The notes: generated by a model not told the origin, from the letters alone. DNA of 64,000 bases from Pseudorasbora parva (GCF_024679245.1 NC_090172.1:38923653-38987652); one strand, 5' to 3'; shown: positions 26,769 to 39,192, counted from the stretch's first letter. Numbers and translations: made by a program.

Positions 26769-27381
26769 TAGGGCTGTAACGATACACCAAACCCACGATT
26801 CGGTTCGTATCACGATTTTTGACCCACGGTACGATACAAACCTCGATATGGGGGGGACAAAACAGTTTTATTCTGTACAGTATTCTGTAGCCTATTGTGC
26901 CATCAATACCATATATCTGTATGGTCAATAGGCTACTGCCGACGTTTTCTTTGCGGTACCAATAGGCAATATATATTTAACATGAAGTATAGGGCCTCCT
27001 GTACATCAATACCAACAGAAGCGCCGCGTCAGACACGCTTCTGGTGTGCAAAGAAAGAGAAAACGCCACGCAGCCACCCCGCGGATGACACGCAACAGAA
27101 ACGCCACGCTCACACCACGTTGCCAGCCGGTTGGGGAAGCTTCTTGAAACACTTACGGCAAATTTTGTGGGTCTTGTCAACTACACGATTGCCATCCTTG
27201 TTCTCCACCGGGTAGCTGAAATGTTGCCATACTGCTGACTTAAAAGTTGGACCTGGACAGGAAGGATAATTCTGGGAGTTGGAAGGGGTGTGTCGCGATT
27301 CTGCCTTCTCACATCGCGATACAGGTTCGTGGACCTGCGTATTGCGATTTCGATTTCATATCGCATATCGTTACAGCCCTA
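26769..27381 (-). mobile_element. hAT element with exact 8-bp duplication
   Basis: The ends are TAGGGCTGTAACGATAC and ATCGTTACAGCCCTA. The flanking duplication GACCCCAT is identical at 26761-26768 and 27382-27389. The 613-bp interior holds a BED zinc-finger fragment on the minus strand and no catalytic domain, so this is an internally deleted relative of a ZBED-type hAT transposon. The clean duplication suggests a fairly recent insertion. Confidence 0.88.
27119..27241 (-). pseudogene. BED zinc-finger fragment of a hAT transposase
   Basis: The minus strand from 27241 reads SAVWQHFSYPVENKDG, then CRKCFKKLPQPAGN. The aromatic start VWQHF and the CxxC pair followed by a GN step match the first half of a BED finger, the DNA-binding domain of Ac-like hAT transposases and ZBED proteins. 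The distal HxxxH half is missing or displaced, and no RNase-H-like core follows. Confidence 0.7.
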
Positions 27382-27389
27382 GACCCCAT

Positions 27390-29068
27390 ACATCTTTGTG
27401 TGTGTATGTGTGTGTGAGAGAGAGAGAGCGCTTTACCCCATCAGACAAATTTGCTCAAAAATAGATTATGGCCTCCCTAAACAGACCGCTGCATAATCAG
27501 TTATATTTCTTACATACCGTAAATTGCATTTAACAATTACAATACAATTCTGCAATGGTGACAGCCCCCCTCATTATCCATAGGATTAGAGGGCAAAAGT
27601 GATCCAAAACCCTTCCTAAATAACAGCCAAAGCCCCATCAGCGGTAACATCTCTACTCATAAAGCTACGAATTTATCATTATTGAGATAATACGGAGGAT
27701 GAATTACCCAGTGTGCGTGAGCCTTTGGGGGCTGACCCGAGATCAGTCTCAGATGAAGGCAACTGGAGGGCTCAGGAATTCATTTTCATATTGCAAATGG
27801 CCATCCCAATCAGTATGCATAAAGTGCCTCTGAAGAGATGTGTGCATCTGTGAGAGCTGCGCATTGGGATGAGAAAACATTCTATATTAGTATACGCTCA
27901 AGACACCAAACAAGAGACCAGACTTCAACAGATCTGACTGACGCCAGACTTATGCTGATGCTCGGTCACTTTATGTTATGAATGAGAAGCTGATTTGCTA
28001 AATCGCAAAGGAGCTGGTAATGCAGCAATAGATAGAGGTCACAATTGCATTGACCCTTGCATTCTCTCTTTAAACACACCTCCGGTTCCCACATTTCTTA
28101 CACATGCACACATACATGTATGCACACTTTCCTGTCAAGACGGATACCATTTCAAGGGGAAGGAGCTTTTAAATGATTTAGCACTATGATCCGGAGACAT
28201 TCCAAGCAATTTCATACACCACTGATATTCACATGCTGCTCTTAGGAAATGTCTGGGCATATGCTACCCCCACCGTTCACATACACATACACACACAATA
28301 GAAATTGTGACATTGGAATGAGATAAAAAATAATGCAGGGGATTATGTCCTGATACTAGGCCTTATTTACTCATAGATGTATTATGAAAAACACCTGCCT
28401 CCTACTCCAATAGGATCAAGAGATTAATCTTACTGAGACTTAATACATACAGATGGTCAGACAGGAAAAATTAGAAAAACATGAAATATGAAGACATTCG
28501 TCTTGTATAATATGAAATATGATTCATCTATTGTAGAGATTATAGCTTGATGCATTGGTGTACTTAACAAGGAGACAAAGTTAATTTCTTTATAGGCCAA
28601 ATGTTGCTGGCAAGATCCCTAGAATAATAATGATTCTTTGGGGAATATTATATAAATTAAACTTAAGCCGTCTTCTCTGTTTGCATATTAATGGCTGCTG
28701 GTGCAGGGCTGCTTTTGATTCATAGGCTGTCAGATCTCTGTGCAGCTGCCACACAAACATCTGACAGCTCAGAACACAACATTTATTTATTCAGCACAGA
28801 AACGCACACACACCTTTAATGCTGAAGACACCCTACACAGCCCATAGCGGGGGTCTTTTCAATCTGGGTCTTTATTCTTCTTCTAACGGAAGATTACAGT
28901 TGAAGTACCGATCTCCTTTTTCTTTACTGATATCAGATGGAGCAGTGACACTGATCTACTGGCATTGCTTACACTGTCTTATCGGTGGAGAATCACTGAG
29001 AACTGTCATTTATTTGAAGTACTTTTTCAATAAACAACCTATAGTATAGTAGCAGATAACCCAAAATT
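27390..29068. other. Unique noncoding DNA
   Basis: No gene. A short GT/GA run lies at about 27395-27430. About 27640-28000 is complex and repeat-free. Open frames are short and without a domain. Confidence 0.5.
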
Positions 29069-29289
29069 GCTTATGGCAGGCGTGTTTAAACTTTCTGAAG
29101 CTAAAATATGATGATCCTCAAGCGAAGAACCCCCCTTCATAAAGTACAAAGACATACATACTGTCATGTATAATGACCCATTAATATATAGTGAGAGATA
29201 AAATATCAAGTGTGATAATACACTCACCAGCCACTTTATTAGGTACATCTTATACTGATACCTGGTTGCACCCACGCAGTTGCTGCAAA

Positions 29290-29400
29290 TTTGTTGCTGC
29301 AAATCTATGATGCGAATCTCCTGTTCCACCATATCCCAAAGGTGCTCTATTGGATTGGCAAAGAAAGCAGTTGTCATGTAGCCTATGTGAAAGTATGTCA
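29290..29400 (-). pseudogene. Tc1-like transposase C-terminal fragment
   Basis: The minus strand contains a NPIEHLWDMVEQEIR-type segment, the region of the third catalytic acidic residue in Tc1 transposases. It is cut off from the N-terminal fragment at 29822-30053 by unrelated sequence. Inactive. Confidence 0.65.
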
Positions 29401-29821
29401 TGCTTCACTGTCTGTTCTGTGCTACAAATATTCTTATCATCACAGAAGTTTATTTTTTGGATACAAATACTGAGGTCTACGGTCACCTTCTGAAAGTAAC
29501 TTGGTGCTTCAAATAACGATTGTAATGATTACAAGGCGACAAGTGTCTTAAAATTTATGTCATTGAATAATTCGAGAGATTTGTTCAAAAATAATCCAGT
29601 AATGAAATAAAGTATTTGCATCATACAAGTGATTGAATCATAAATTTAAAACTTTTATGTATATAAAATTACATGTTGTTTTGTTTAGTTGTCTGTTCAG
29701 AATCTTGGAAGAATCTCCGTTTAAAAAAAACAAAAATAATGATTCTAAATTTAACCAGAATCGTGAAGCTATCGCCAAAAACATTGAACCGAGTGGTTAT
29801 TTAAGTTATTGTTGCTTTGAA

Positions 29822-30053
29822 CCAGTCTAGCCATTCTCCTCTGACCTCTGGCATCAACAAGGCATTTTCACCCACAGAACTGCCAATCATTGGATATTTT
29901 CCTTTTTCTGACCATTCTCTGTAAACTCTTGAGGAGGTTGTGCATTGTGCATGAAAATCATTTTTCAGCAGTTTCTGAAATACTTAGAACAGCCTGTCTG
30001 GCACCAACAACCATGCCATACTCAAAGCCACTTAAGACACCTTTCTTCCCCAT
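29822..30053 (-). pseudogene. Tc1-like transposase N-terminal fragment
   Basis: From ATG at 30053 the minus strand reads MGKKGVLSGFEYGMVVGARQ, then LSISETAEK and a stop. This is the start of the Tc1 helix-turn-helix region, close in pattern to the transposase at 7473. Downstream (to 29822) homology continues through frameshifts. The catalytic core is absent. Confidence 0.7.
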
Positions 30054-30856
30054 TCTGATGTTCAGTTTGAACTTCAGAAGATCATCTTGACCATCACTGC
30101 ATCCAAAAACTGACTTGCTGCCTCGCTGCCTTATCAGGCAATGACTTTGTAGGCTGCATTTGAGCATGGAAATGCCTCGCAAAAATTATTTCAGACAGAC
30201 TTCTGAGGTAGCATAATGGTTTAATGATTTACAGAAAAACAGAGAGAGCTTTGCCATTTGTATGGCGATAACCAAGCAAATATTTTCATTGTAATTTCTA
30301 ATAAAAAAATTGACATCAGAAGTAGTATGTTAAAAATGTTTTTACATACAAACTGACCACCAACTGCAACCATTAGCCATCTTAATTTTTCAGCTCAACT
30401 GTCAAAGAATTGAAAGCACACGATTATGGGATATCTATGCTGCCTTCAAAAATCTATCAGATGAAGGAATCTCAGGAGACAGAAAGCTAATATTGGATTC
30501 AAAAGCGCTTTGATGGCTTCCTACCTTGGAATGCCCTTGTCTACATTGCACATTAATATCCAGTAATGTAGTAGGAAAATATTGCAAATAATTTTAAAAG
30601 AATACTGAGCATGTGATGATGGGCCTACATGGTTTTAACAGTCACGTCACCACCTACTGGGCTAATGATATAATTAATAAGATCTTTATTTGAAGTGTCA
30701 CCTTATTTTGAACACTACCATAGATATCGGTCAGTGTTAACATCCGAACTATAAACTTTTATATGTGAAGCTACTCTCTCTGGCTCTGCAGCACCAACGC
30801 AGATTTTGATCTGCGCTGTAATCATACTTGTCAAAGTGTTAATAGACATAGCCGAA

Positions 30857-30858
<2 letters not shown>

Positions 30859-30891
<33 letters not shown>
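30859..30891. repeat. (GT)n microsatellite
   Basis: Perfect GT dinucleotides, with a short degenerate continuation to about 30901. Confidence 0.95.
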
Positions 30892-30893
<2 letters not shown>

Positions 30894-30979
30894 TGCGTGT
30901 GTTATTTTGGCCCAAATTTCATGGACCGGGCCCCCTAGCACACCCATGTGGCACCAGTTTGAAAAACCCTGCCTTAAGC

Positions 30980-31930
30980 AATCAGCTAATAAGCTCATTT
31001 ATATCACATAAATTATCATTTATATTTAAGGATGGTTCTCAAGGGTACTGATCTCTCAGATTTCATATAAACAGCGAAGTCACAATAAAATACCTCTCAT
31101 TGCACTCATTACAAAGCAACTCCATTAGCACTCTTTCACCTAAAAGTCTTTGGTACCCACCGTCCAAAAAAGTTAAAAGTGCATCTGTTTTACCTACATT
31201 CTGAAAGGTGATCCTTTAGTCTAGCTTTGTGTCTCTCTACCGCCCCAACACCCCATGGGCCTCTACTTCCTGACAAAGGTCCTTCTCAATATCCTGAAAA
31301 GAGAAGGAGAGGGTAGAGAGGGGTATGAATAAGTGAGAGAGACAGAGAAATCAAGAGAGAGAGGGGGAGAGCAAAGGAGAGCGATGGCGTGCCAGGTAGT
31401 GCTTACAAAAAGAGAGGAGGCCATTTAGATCACAGGCAACAGGAATGAGGGGAGGCAAGACGTCTGCACCCGTATAATCAACATCCTAACTCCCTAAACA
31501 CATGCACACATCACAACAGAGGTGCTAGTTTTATGCAGTAAGACGCCACGTTGCTGTTTTCAATCCACACATTCATGAGAAAACCACTAGCGTGACTTAC
31601 TCTGTTCTGTAACATAAAAGCCCTCGGACTACAGCCTTTTGGCTGGATATGGCAATTTAGAACTTAACATATTACAAAATAATTTGCCTAATAAATAAGA
31701 AACTTCCAGGAAACAGAAACGAAAATATGTATTTAGATTATCACTAGGGGGCAGCACTCTCATTCAATTACTTTTGACTTGCCAACAAGTTACAGATCAA
31801 TATGTGATGAAGAAAAAACACACATGGAGCAACATTTAACTGTTAGAAGAACTCAAATATGTAAAATAAATTTTGTTAGGCCATATTTATGTTCAGTCTT
31901 TCTATCGCAAATATGTATTTTTTGTTTGAG
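30980..31930. other. Unique noncoding DNA
   Basis: No gene. A purine-rich GA stretch lies at about 31300-31390. Confidence 0.5.
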
Positions 31931-32248
31931 TTAAAGGGATAGTTCACCCAAAAATTAAAATTCTGTCATCATTTACTCACCCTCAAGTTCTTTGTTCTGC
32001 TGAACACAAAATAAGTTATTTTAAAGAACGTTTGTAACAAAGAAGATAGAGCAACCATTCACTGCCACAGTAAGGGGAAATAATACTATGGCAGTCAATG
32101 GTTGTTTTCTCTGCTTGGTTACAAAGATTCTTCAAAATATCTTCTTTTGTGTTCAGCAGAACAAAGAAACTCATACAGGTTTGGAACAACTTGAGGGTGA
32201 GTAAATGATGACAGATTTTTTTTTTTTTTGGGTGAACTATTCCTTTAA
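31931..32248. mobile_element. TTAA-flanked palindromic MITE
   Basis: TTAAAGGGATAGTTCACCC at the left is mirrored by GGGTGAACTATTCCTTTAA at the right, and the whole 318 bp folds back on itself (TCATCATTTACTCACCCTCA against TGAGGGTGAGTAAATGATGA). The target is TTAA, the site used by piggyBac-type (fish Looper) and Kolobok elements; I cannot say which mobilised it. A relative is at 49624-49966. Confidence 0.85.
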
Positions 32249-33750
32249 ATGAAGTTCTTATAAATCCAAATAATTGTAACATTTTGGTTTGTTTATTTCA
32301 TCAAGGTGAAAACAGTTACTATGTCTGTTTGTGTAATGTAAAAGGTAAAAAAAAAAAATACTTCAGTCCGTTTCCCATTGTATGCGCAATGTCATATAAT
32401 TCTTTATAAGCAATGTACAAACAGGATTCAGAAAACACTGTAAGGGAACATAAGTGACAGTATGAACATGCAATCTTGTGTTTAATCCTATCATAATTTC
32501 CTGAGAAAAAAATTGTTACTGATTTAGGTACAAATGTAAAATAAATGAATAAACTAAATTAAAAGATGCATTTAAATCCATATGCAGTCAAATCCATATG
32601 TGTACAGATTTATGAAAATCTGCTCTTTGGTGTAAGGCCATCTGTGTGACAGATACAAATCATATCAAATGAAATTCAGCTCTTACTGAAAGCACACAGC
32701 CAAAGCTGATTAACTGTGCTTACCTGAACACATTACAACAGCACTCAATCAAGGACAGCAGGACTAAGCAAAAATAGGACATTTTAATCTGTGTGAGAGA
32801 CAAATGTGCTGCAAACTAATCTAGTATCACACATAAACATAGTAAAGACAGTTCATGTGTGAATACTCTAACGGCAGGTAGGCATTAATGTCAGGTAGAC
32901 ATTAATGTAGTCATAGCCAAGTACAAGCACAGAGTCCCCGCTGAGAGATACACACATTTAATTCAAGCTTGGAGAAAGATTTCTGAGCACAGGAGCAAAT
33001 CCATCCCTGGTTACACACAGAGCTTCTAACATGGCTCAATCTCAAATTATTATCTTTCACTGATTCTTAATAGAATACAGAATCATAAAATATAAGTTTA
33101 AAAGAATTAAAAATATAAAAGTTTGGTATCAAGGAATTATTTTGTTTATGAGTATTAATATATAAATAAGGTCAATACAGGTTAACACAGTTGGACAGAA
33201 TAATAATGTCAAATATTTATTATAAATAGTTAATAGCATGTGCTTCACTATTGGGCCTAAATAGATTTTAAGCTACATCTTTTTTATCTAAAGAGAAAAT
33301 AAAAAGAAATTGTGAATTTGTGTTAAACACATTTTAACGCAAACTTTGGGGACACATTTTATCGCCTTTCTTAAAACGGTCATCAACAGCATAATAGTTT
33401 TAGCTTTACATGATTAATCTTTATATGATATGATAAATGAATGTGAATAGGATAGTCACTGTCAACCTCGATTGGGAGGGAAAGCAATAATATGTAAATA
33501 TTTAAAGTAACTAAAAGCAATTCAAGGTACCCATAAATATTTTACCTGAATCTCTCTCTCTCTCTCTCTCTCTCTTAATTTGCCATTTGTATGAAGCTTG
33601 TGAAAACATAAATATTTCAAACTGGTAAACAGTTTTTTAAAGGCTTATATGTGATTTGGGATGGTAAACCCATTCACAGCACCACCTGCACCTAGTATGA
33701 ATATGTTTAGATGAAGTGTTGCCTACTAATCTAAATGTCAGTTCCGGTCT
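32249..33750. other. Unique AT-rich noncoding DNA
   Basis: No gene or element recognised. A CT run lies at 33551-33575. Confidence 0.5.
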
Positions 33751-34430
33751 GGTTGCTTGTTGATGGATATGTATGTGGGCACGTTGTGTGTTCCGAGCAA
33801 ATGCAATCAATCGAACTTGTTTCCAAGTTCATGCCGCTGCTGGAGAATATGCGCACGAGTGTCCTATAAAGACACAAATCATTTACATGCTCGTCTCATC
33901 AAAGGCATCTCTGAGTCCGCTCATCTCCACCGAGAGTTTCTGCCGATCAGAGAGCTCTGGTTGCATCTCCAAATGCGACGGGCTAACCTTTGCGACTGCC
34001 AAGAAATGTGATTAATTTTTTAAATACAGCTGTTGACCTATTATTGAGATGGAGAGACGCCACGGGAGACACTCTGCGCGCCCGCTTCGTCATTATGGAA
34101 CGCGTTATTCCATCAGTGTTTACAAGATCGCGGGGAAAAGCGGGAAATCAAAATAGTACAACAAATGCTGTTCTGGGCCATTTTCATGAACAAAATGCCA
34201 ATCTAACAAAAGCCCATAGAATAATCATCCTTTTAGAATTAGCTTTTCAGAGTAAAATAGCAACAACAATAGAGAAACAATCATTCCAAGGCGTTTGAGT
34301 CTTGTTAATGCGCTCATGAATAAATTATGCTAGAGATAATGGGTTTATGATCAATAATTCATCCTAGTATTTCCATCACTGCGCTATAATGTGTGTCATG
34401 TAAATGTAGCGGCATGTACTTCACGAAATT
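33750..34430. promoter_or_regulatory. Candidate conserved noncoding region (speculative)
   Basis: Complex, repeat-free sequence with balanced base use and no microsatellite. Two overlapping plus-strand frames of 84 and 80 codons are open across 33757-34015, but neither shows a domain or codon bias. The distal part (34150-34430) has long AT-rich words such as TCATGAATAAATTATGC and TTTATGATCAATAATTCATC that look like a developmental enhancer. An unknown exon is the alternative. Confidence 0.25.
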
Positions 34431-34691
34431 AGCTTGACAAAGGTATGTATAACAAAACAAGCCATTACTGTTTATATTAATTCAGAAAATTCTGAGTGCT
34501 TTAGGCAACATATTTTCTTAACAAAAAGAATCTTTCACACAGACAAGTTATGCTGCTCTGAGGTGGCTCTCTTTGTTGGTTCCAAATTCTGCAGAAAGAA
34601 ATGCCACAAAAATCTGAGCAGTTTCTTTTAAATGTCTTGCCATAAACATACGGAGGTTCTCAACACCGGCCCTTTAATTCAACACCTCTTC

Positions 34692-35066
34692 TTAAAGCTA
34701 AAATATAGAAGTATATTTACTTCTTTCAAGTAATAAAGTATTCTGGTAAGTTTATAATATGCCACTGAAAATACATACGGGTGAGGGGTTCGAATGCTGG
34801 TCACCATGTTGCCTCTCCATCTTGAAAGTACATTAGCCAAAGAGGGACATACCCGTAAATTCAAGCTTCGCCTTTCATGTTTTAACACTCGATGGCACCG
34901 TGTCGAATGTGAAGAGGGGGACTGCCATATTAATCTTGGACTAAATCGGCCACCGTAGGAGTTGAAACGAAATCAGAATTGAGAGGAACAGAAACTATTA
35001 TTCATTGGATTGTCAGATACCTTTTCACTGCTAGATGGGGGAAAATATCACACAGTGTAGCTTTAA
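34692..35066 (-). mobile_element. TTAA element, 'GTGTAGCTTTAA' family, copy A
   Basis: It runs between TTAA at 34692 and TTAA at 35063. The right end ATCACACAGTGTAGC is family-typical; the left end (AAGCTAAAATATAG) is diverged. Four more copies lie at 60210, 61633, 62949 and 63378. The minus strand keeps an open frame of about 55-60 codons (RRSLNLRVCPSLANVLSRW) in every copy. Confidence 0.8.
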
Positions 35067-35221
35067 AAGGTTAACATATTTATTGAAAATCTGGAATACT
35101 TTTATGAGTGATTTCTAAACTTGGAAAAGTACATAAAATCTAAAACACCATGGACAATTTAATATGAATATACATTTTTCAAGTTATGCCAAGCTCTACA
35201 ATATTGTAATTGTATTGGGTA

Positions 35222-35300
35222 CACTGTAAAACCCAACGAGTTAGGATCATTTCAACTGAGGAAACTGACTGCCTAATCTATTTAAGTGTAGAAACTAATA
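35222..35300 (+). mobile_element. Terminal fragment of a CACTA-type element
   Basis: CACTGTAAAACCCAACGAGT is the same terminus, in the other orientation, as the end at 20855. The hAT element at 35301 interrupts it or abuts it. No opposite end was identified. Confidence 0.5.
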
Positions 35301-35638
35301 TAGGGCTGGGCGATATGACGAAATATATCGTCTGGACGATAGAAAATGTCTATCGTTTTATATAAGGCTCTATCACTTACGCCACGATAAGGCGTTTACT
35401 GCAGAATTTTATGTCAAGATGCACCTCACGCCACGGCATGCCCATGCACGCTGCACTACATAAATAAACATGGAGGAAGACGGAAGTAGACGCTGTTCAG
35501 ACCAGGGTAATTCTCCGAGTAATTATGCCAGAGTGGTGGCATAAGCGCTCAAAACAAACTTCAGACACAGACGCTGCAATGGGCTTTTACGCGTGGCACA
35601 CCATATATCCATATATTGAAATATTTTAATGGCAGGTG

Positions 35639-35756
35639 TAGGGATGGCGAAAACTAAACATTTTCTTGACCGACCACCGAGCCTCATTAGCCGGTTGAAA
35701 CCGGTTAACTGATTAGTTTAAAATATGCTGCGCTATTTGAAATAACAGCCGCGAGC

Positions 35757-35813
<57 letters not shown>

Positions 35814-36516
35814 TCCTAGCGCGGCTGCCTCCCTTCCACTCACGTCACTTTTTTTAAATTCCCCACAGCGCGAAACACGAGTCCCGCAAACGCGCCGCCG
35901 GGAGCTTGTTTGTAATCTGAGGACAATGGCTCTTTAGTTTCGAAATGGTTTGGGTACAAGGTGATCGCGTTGAAAATAAAGGCGTTTGTCTAGCGTTAGA
36001 AGCTCATTTGAAACATTGCCGCGGCTCATTTAAGAAAATGACAGCTCCGAAGAGACGCCGCTTTAGTTCGAGGTAGTGCTAACAATAATAAAGAAAGATG
36101 ATCAACACCTTATGTGTTACCACTGAAATGTAGATGTAATATATTTCCGAATACAAGCCCATCTTAAGCGAAATGCACGCTTCATACTGTTGTCTGCTCT
36201 GGCTCTAACTTAGAGTTTTAGCCTGTTTACTTTTTGCAAACCTTGTGAGCGCGCAAACCCAAACGCTGTGACCTCGCGCCAAATGTTTTTATTGGTTTAT
36301 TAAGTACAAACAGGCAAGTTATGAAAAATTGAGTGCGAGGGATATGTTCACTTCACACAAAAAGATTTTGGAATGAGAAGGCTAACTGTAGTAGCGTTTA
36401 GTCCACTGTATAATAGCCTAATTCAGAGATCACTTTTTTTTTTTAACCGACAACTTTGATCAGTTAACGTTGATACAGTCAACCATCGGTCAAATGGTCA
36501 TCGGTTAACATCCCTA
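35639..36516. mobile_element. hAT-type element nested in 35301-36760
   Basis: It begins TAGGGATGGCG and ends TTAACATCCCTA. The 8-bp duplication GGCAGGTG is exact (35631-35638 and 36517-36524). Subterminal GGTTAAC / CGGTTAAC motifs occur at both ends. The 878 bp contain a CT/CA microsatellite and no transposase. It is younger than its host element. Confidence 0.85.
35761..35812. repeat. Compound (CT)n(CA)n microsatellite
   Basis: A CT run followed directly by a CA run, inside the nested hAT element. Confidence 0.95.
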
Positions 36517-36760
36517 GGCAGGTGTTAACTTTACCAACAGTCTTGCTTAAAAAGGGTTCTAAATAAAATAAAAATGTAGTCCATACTACCTTTATTTGTT
36601 TTGTATATCATTTCAAACTGCATTTCCACATTGCAATTTTGTATAGACTATTCATAAACTGAATTAACAGAAAAATTGCTATATCGTTGTGTATATCGTT
36701 ATCGGGATATCAAATGAGCTATATCGGGATATGAAATTTTGGCCATATCGCCCAGCCCTA

Positions 36761-37074
36761 ATAGAGTATGTTGTGACTATTGATTTGAGCAAATATCCAA
36801 TCATATGCACTAAAATTAGGCAGTGTTTAGTCGCATTTACATGACAATGGTGTTTTGGGGGCTATGGGGTTTCAAAGTGCAAGTTTTTGAAAAGGATAAA
36901 GTTATCGTGTAAACTTCAAAAACACAAGTTTAAAAAAACAGTGACGTCATGCGCCTGTGTACATGTTCAGTCTGTGTGGGGCATGTCCCACTGGTGTGGA
37001 ATAGAGACATGACAATTGGAATGCGCCAAACGAGAGGAAATTTGGTCATTCTTGTGCCCATCTCTATTAACCTT
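36761..37074. other. Noncoding DNA between elements
   Basis: No gene or recognised repeat boundary. It may include the remainder of the CACTA fragment interrupted at 35301. Confidence 0.4.
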
Positions 37075-37488
37075 TTAAAGGGGTACTTCAGCGCTGGAAA
37101 GATGAGGCCATTCCCAAAGCCACCACTACTGGGTTACTGTGACTGAGTTAGAGAACAGGCACTACAATTAAATACTGAACGTGTCTGTTCAATGTAAGTC
37201 GCCGAGTCGCCGCCTGATTCTCACAGCACAAACGCTGGAGGAGTCAGAATTCATTTAACGTCATAAATGAGCTGATGAGCTCGTGATGAAGAGCTGAGGT
37301 AATCGCGACCACACTCGCGGCATACATTTACAACGCGTGTTCAGTCTGACACGTTTTCAGTTCATGCCTTTGGAAGCTTAACTTTCATAGGAATTAATTT
37401 GAGAAAGTTAAAACACTTGCATTGCTCAGCATAGGTCCGTTTAAATTAATGCCTGCAGCTGCGAGATGAGCTGTGAGTGTGATCTCCC
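37075..37488 (-). mobile_element. TTAA element, 'TACTTCAGCGCTGG' family, truncated copy
   Basis: It starts TTAAAGGGGTACTTCAGCGC and runs in the opposite orientation to the complete copy at 60762-61530, matching it through GGCATACATT, the region around GAAGCTTAACTTTCATAG, and TTAAATTAATGCCTGTAGC-like sequence. It lacks the far end and joins another repeat at about 37489. Confidence 0.75.
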
Positions 37489-37890
37489 CATAGACTGTAA
37501 AAAAATATGGACGTAGTGTCTGTGACATCACCCATAGGATTCCGATAAGCCGTTCTGAAACTTAAAGTAGGGGCAAACTGGGCGTTGCCATCTTACGAGC
37601 GAGTCATCGCGTGTCACTCACGGATAACAAAAAATGGGCAAAAAGGCAGCATGTGGGCGGAGCTTAGGTGACGCAATGACTATAGACGGCAGATAAATGG
37701 CTATCCACCTGTCACTCAAAGTAACCACGGCCTTAATTATGCAGAACTTTAAGGCTTTATATAATGTAAACAAATGAGTTAGAAAAAAATTCACCCCCAT
37801 CAGAGCTGTCATGAAGGTCAAAATTAGCCCTATAGGCCAAAACCACAATTTGTACCAGGCTGTAAACATGTTGAAAAAAGTTTGAGAAAC
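37489..37890. repeat. Possible dispersed teleost repeat
   Basis: CATAGACTGTAAAAAAATAT followed by GGACGTAGTGTCTGTGACAT is a start I remember from a widespread fish repeat. GTGGGCGGAGC and CTATCCACCTGTCACTCAAA follow. Family and exact ends are uncertain. Confidence 0.4.
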
Positions 37891-39192
37891 AATGGTCTAT
37901 AGACGGTTTCATCGAACGCACGCGCGTTGCTACGGTTACGCGCCTGGCCCGAAGTTAACTTCCGGTCTGTGTCTGTTTGTATGGCGCACTACTCAGTAGA
38001 AATACATTTTAAAGTACTATTCTTGGTTAACATGATATAAATATTAAAAATCAAGCAGAGAGCACATGACACAAGTTTCCCAACATTATTCTTATATTAT
38101 GAAACAAAGAAACATGTTATGCCGACGCATTGCATAGTTGAAAGGCGAGTGCACATGCATTTATATAGGCTACTGAACCCACCGGTAAAATGATGTTCGT
38201 TCAAATCCAGCTCAGACATGACATAAATCTGTAGCTTACTATACTTGTTGTAGCCATTAAACAATGTTTTTTTTTTTTCTTCATATTTATGTTTAAATAT
38301 TATAATATTATTTTTAGATTTCATCTGATTATGATAGGCTATAAGTGCAAAGATGCGAGTGGGTCAGAAATGATTTTGGTGGTTATATTTAGTTTAATAT
38401 TAAGTTTTGTTTTGTAAAAAGCCTTTCTTTCGTTTTGTACAAATTGTCTCTTAATTTTAATAAAGGGTTCTTCGGTTAATTGCATGTATTTAATTAATAA
38501 GAAATAAATAAGTAGACTAGGTCGCGGAAGCCATCGCTTTCATCATGAACTGAAGCGCGTCTCAAATAAACTGAAACTCGGCAGGCTTGCCTCACAGACA
38601 TGAGGAATATGTAGCCTAATATGTGTAGAAACGAAAAGATTTAAATAAGCACATGGTGCAGTGTTCAGAACTCACGGTAAACAACCAGCGTTATACAGAT
38701 GATCACGGCGATGGGCATGAGCAGGATGTTAAAGTTTAAAGGAATTTTTTTTTTTTACCTTCTACTGAAAATGATCGGGTGCAAGCACATTTTAAACAGC
38801 ACTTATTCACACACGTAATTTTGTGAATAAGTAATTTTGTCGTTTTCTCTAATGATTTCAAAAACATCTTGTAGTGCTTACCTGCTTGTAGTTATCAGTA
38901 TACTGTTATATTCTATTATATGATTTTGTCATTTCACACTGTGGCCAATTTAAATGTTACCAACTAAATGAGACATAGTGAGTTTATAATTAAATTTATT
39001 AATTGCGTTTAATTATTGCATCTAAAGATTTTTCACGTGAATAAAGGCAAATAGATTTGCACACTTTGCTTAATCACTGGTCTAGTCTGTTAAACTTGTC
39101 AGAAGTTCTCGTTTCTAATCTGCCCTCGTGGTCTATTTTTTCTCTCATCAAAACCGAATACCATCAGTGGTTGTACATCAAGAGCAGGAACA

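Larger units (their letters stand above)
29221..30120 (-). mobile_element. Rearranged Tc1-like transposon remnant
   Basis: The left terminus CACTCACCAGCCACTTTATT follows TA (29219-29220) and matches a Tc1 family common in fish. 3'-end transposase sequence lies at about 29290-29400 and 5'-end sequence at 29822-30053, both on the minus strand. The roughly 400 bp between them are unrelated to transposase. The right terminus is missing, so the copy is internally replaced and truncated. Confidence 0.7.
29077..30971. mobile_element. Candidate hAT element containing a Tc1 remnant
   Basis: The left end CAGGCGTGTTTAAACTTT (29077) and right end GTTTGAAAAACCCTG (30971) are imperfect inverted CAGG-type hAT ends. 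The flanking octamers GCTTATGG (29069-29076) and CCTTAAGC (30972-30979) match at 5 of 8 positions, a weak duplication. The interior holds a Tc1-like remnant and a GT microsatellite. The assignment depends on the ends only. Confidence 0.5.
35301..36760. mobile_element. hAT-type element (outer)
   Basis: The ends TAGGGCTGGGCGATATG and CATATCGCCCAGCCCTA are clear inverted repeats of a common fish hAT type. The flanking octamers (AACTAATA and ATAGAGTA) match poorly, so the duplication has decayed or the ends are rearranged. Without the inner element it is about 570 bp and has no transposase. Confidence 0.75.
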
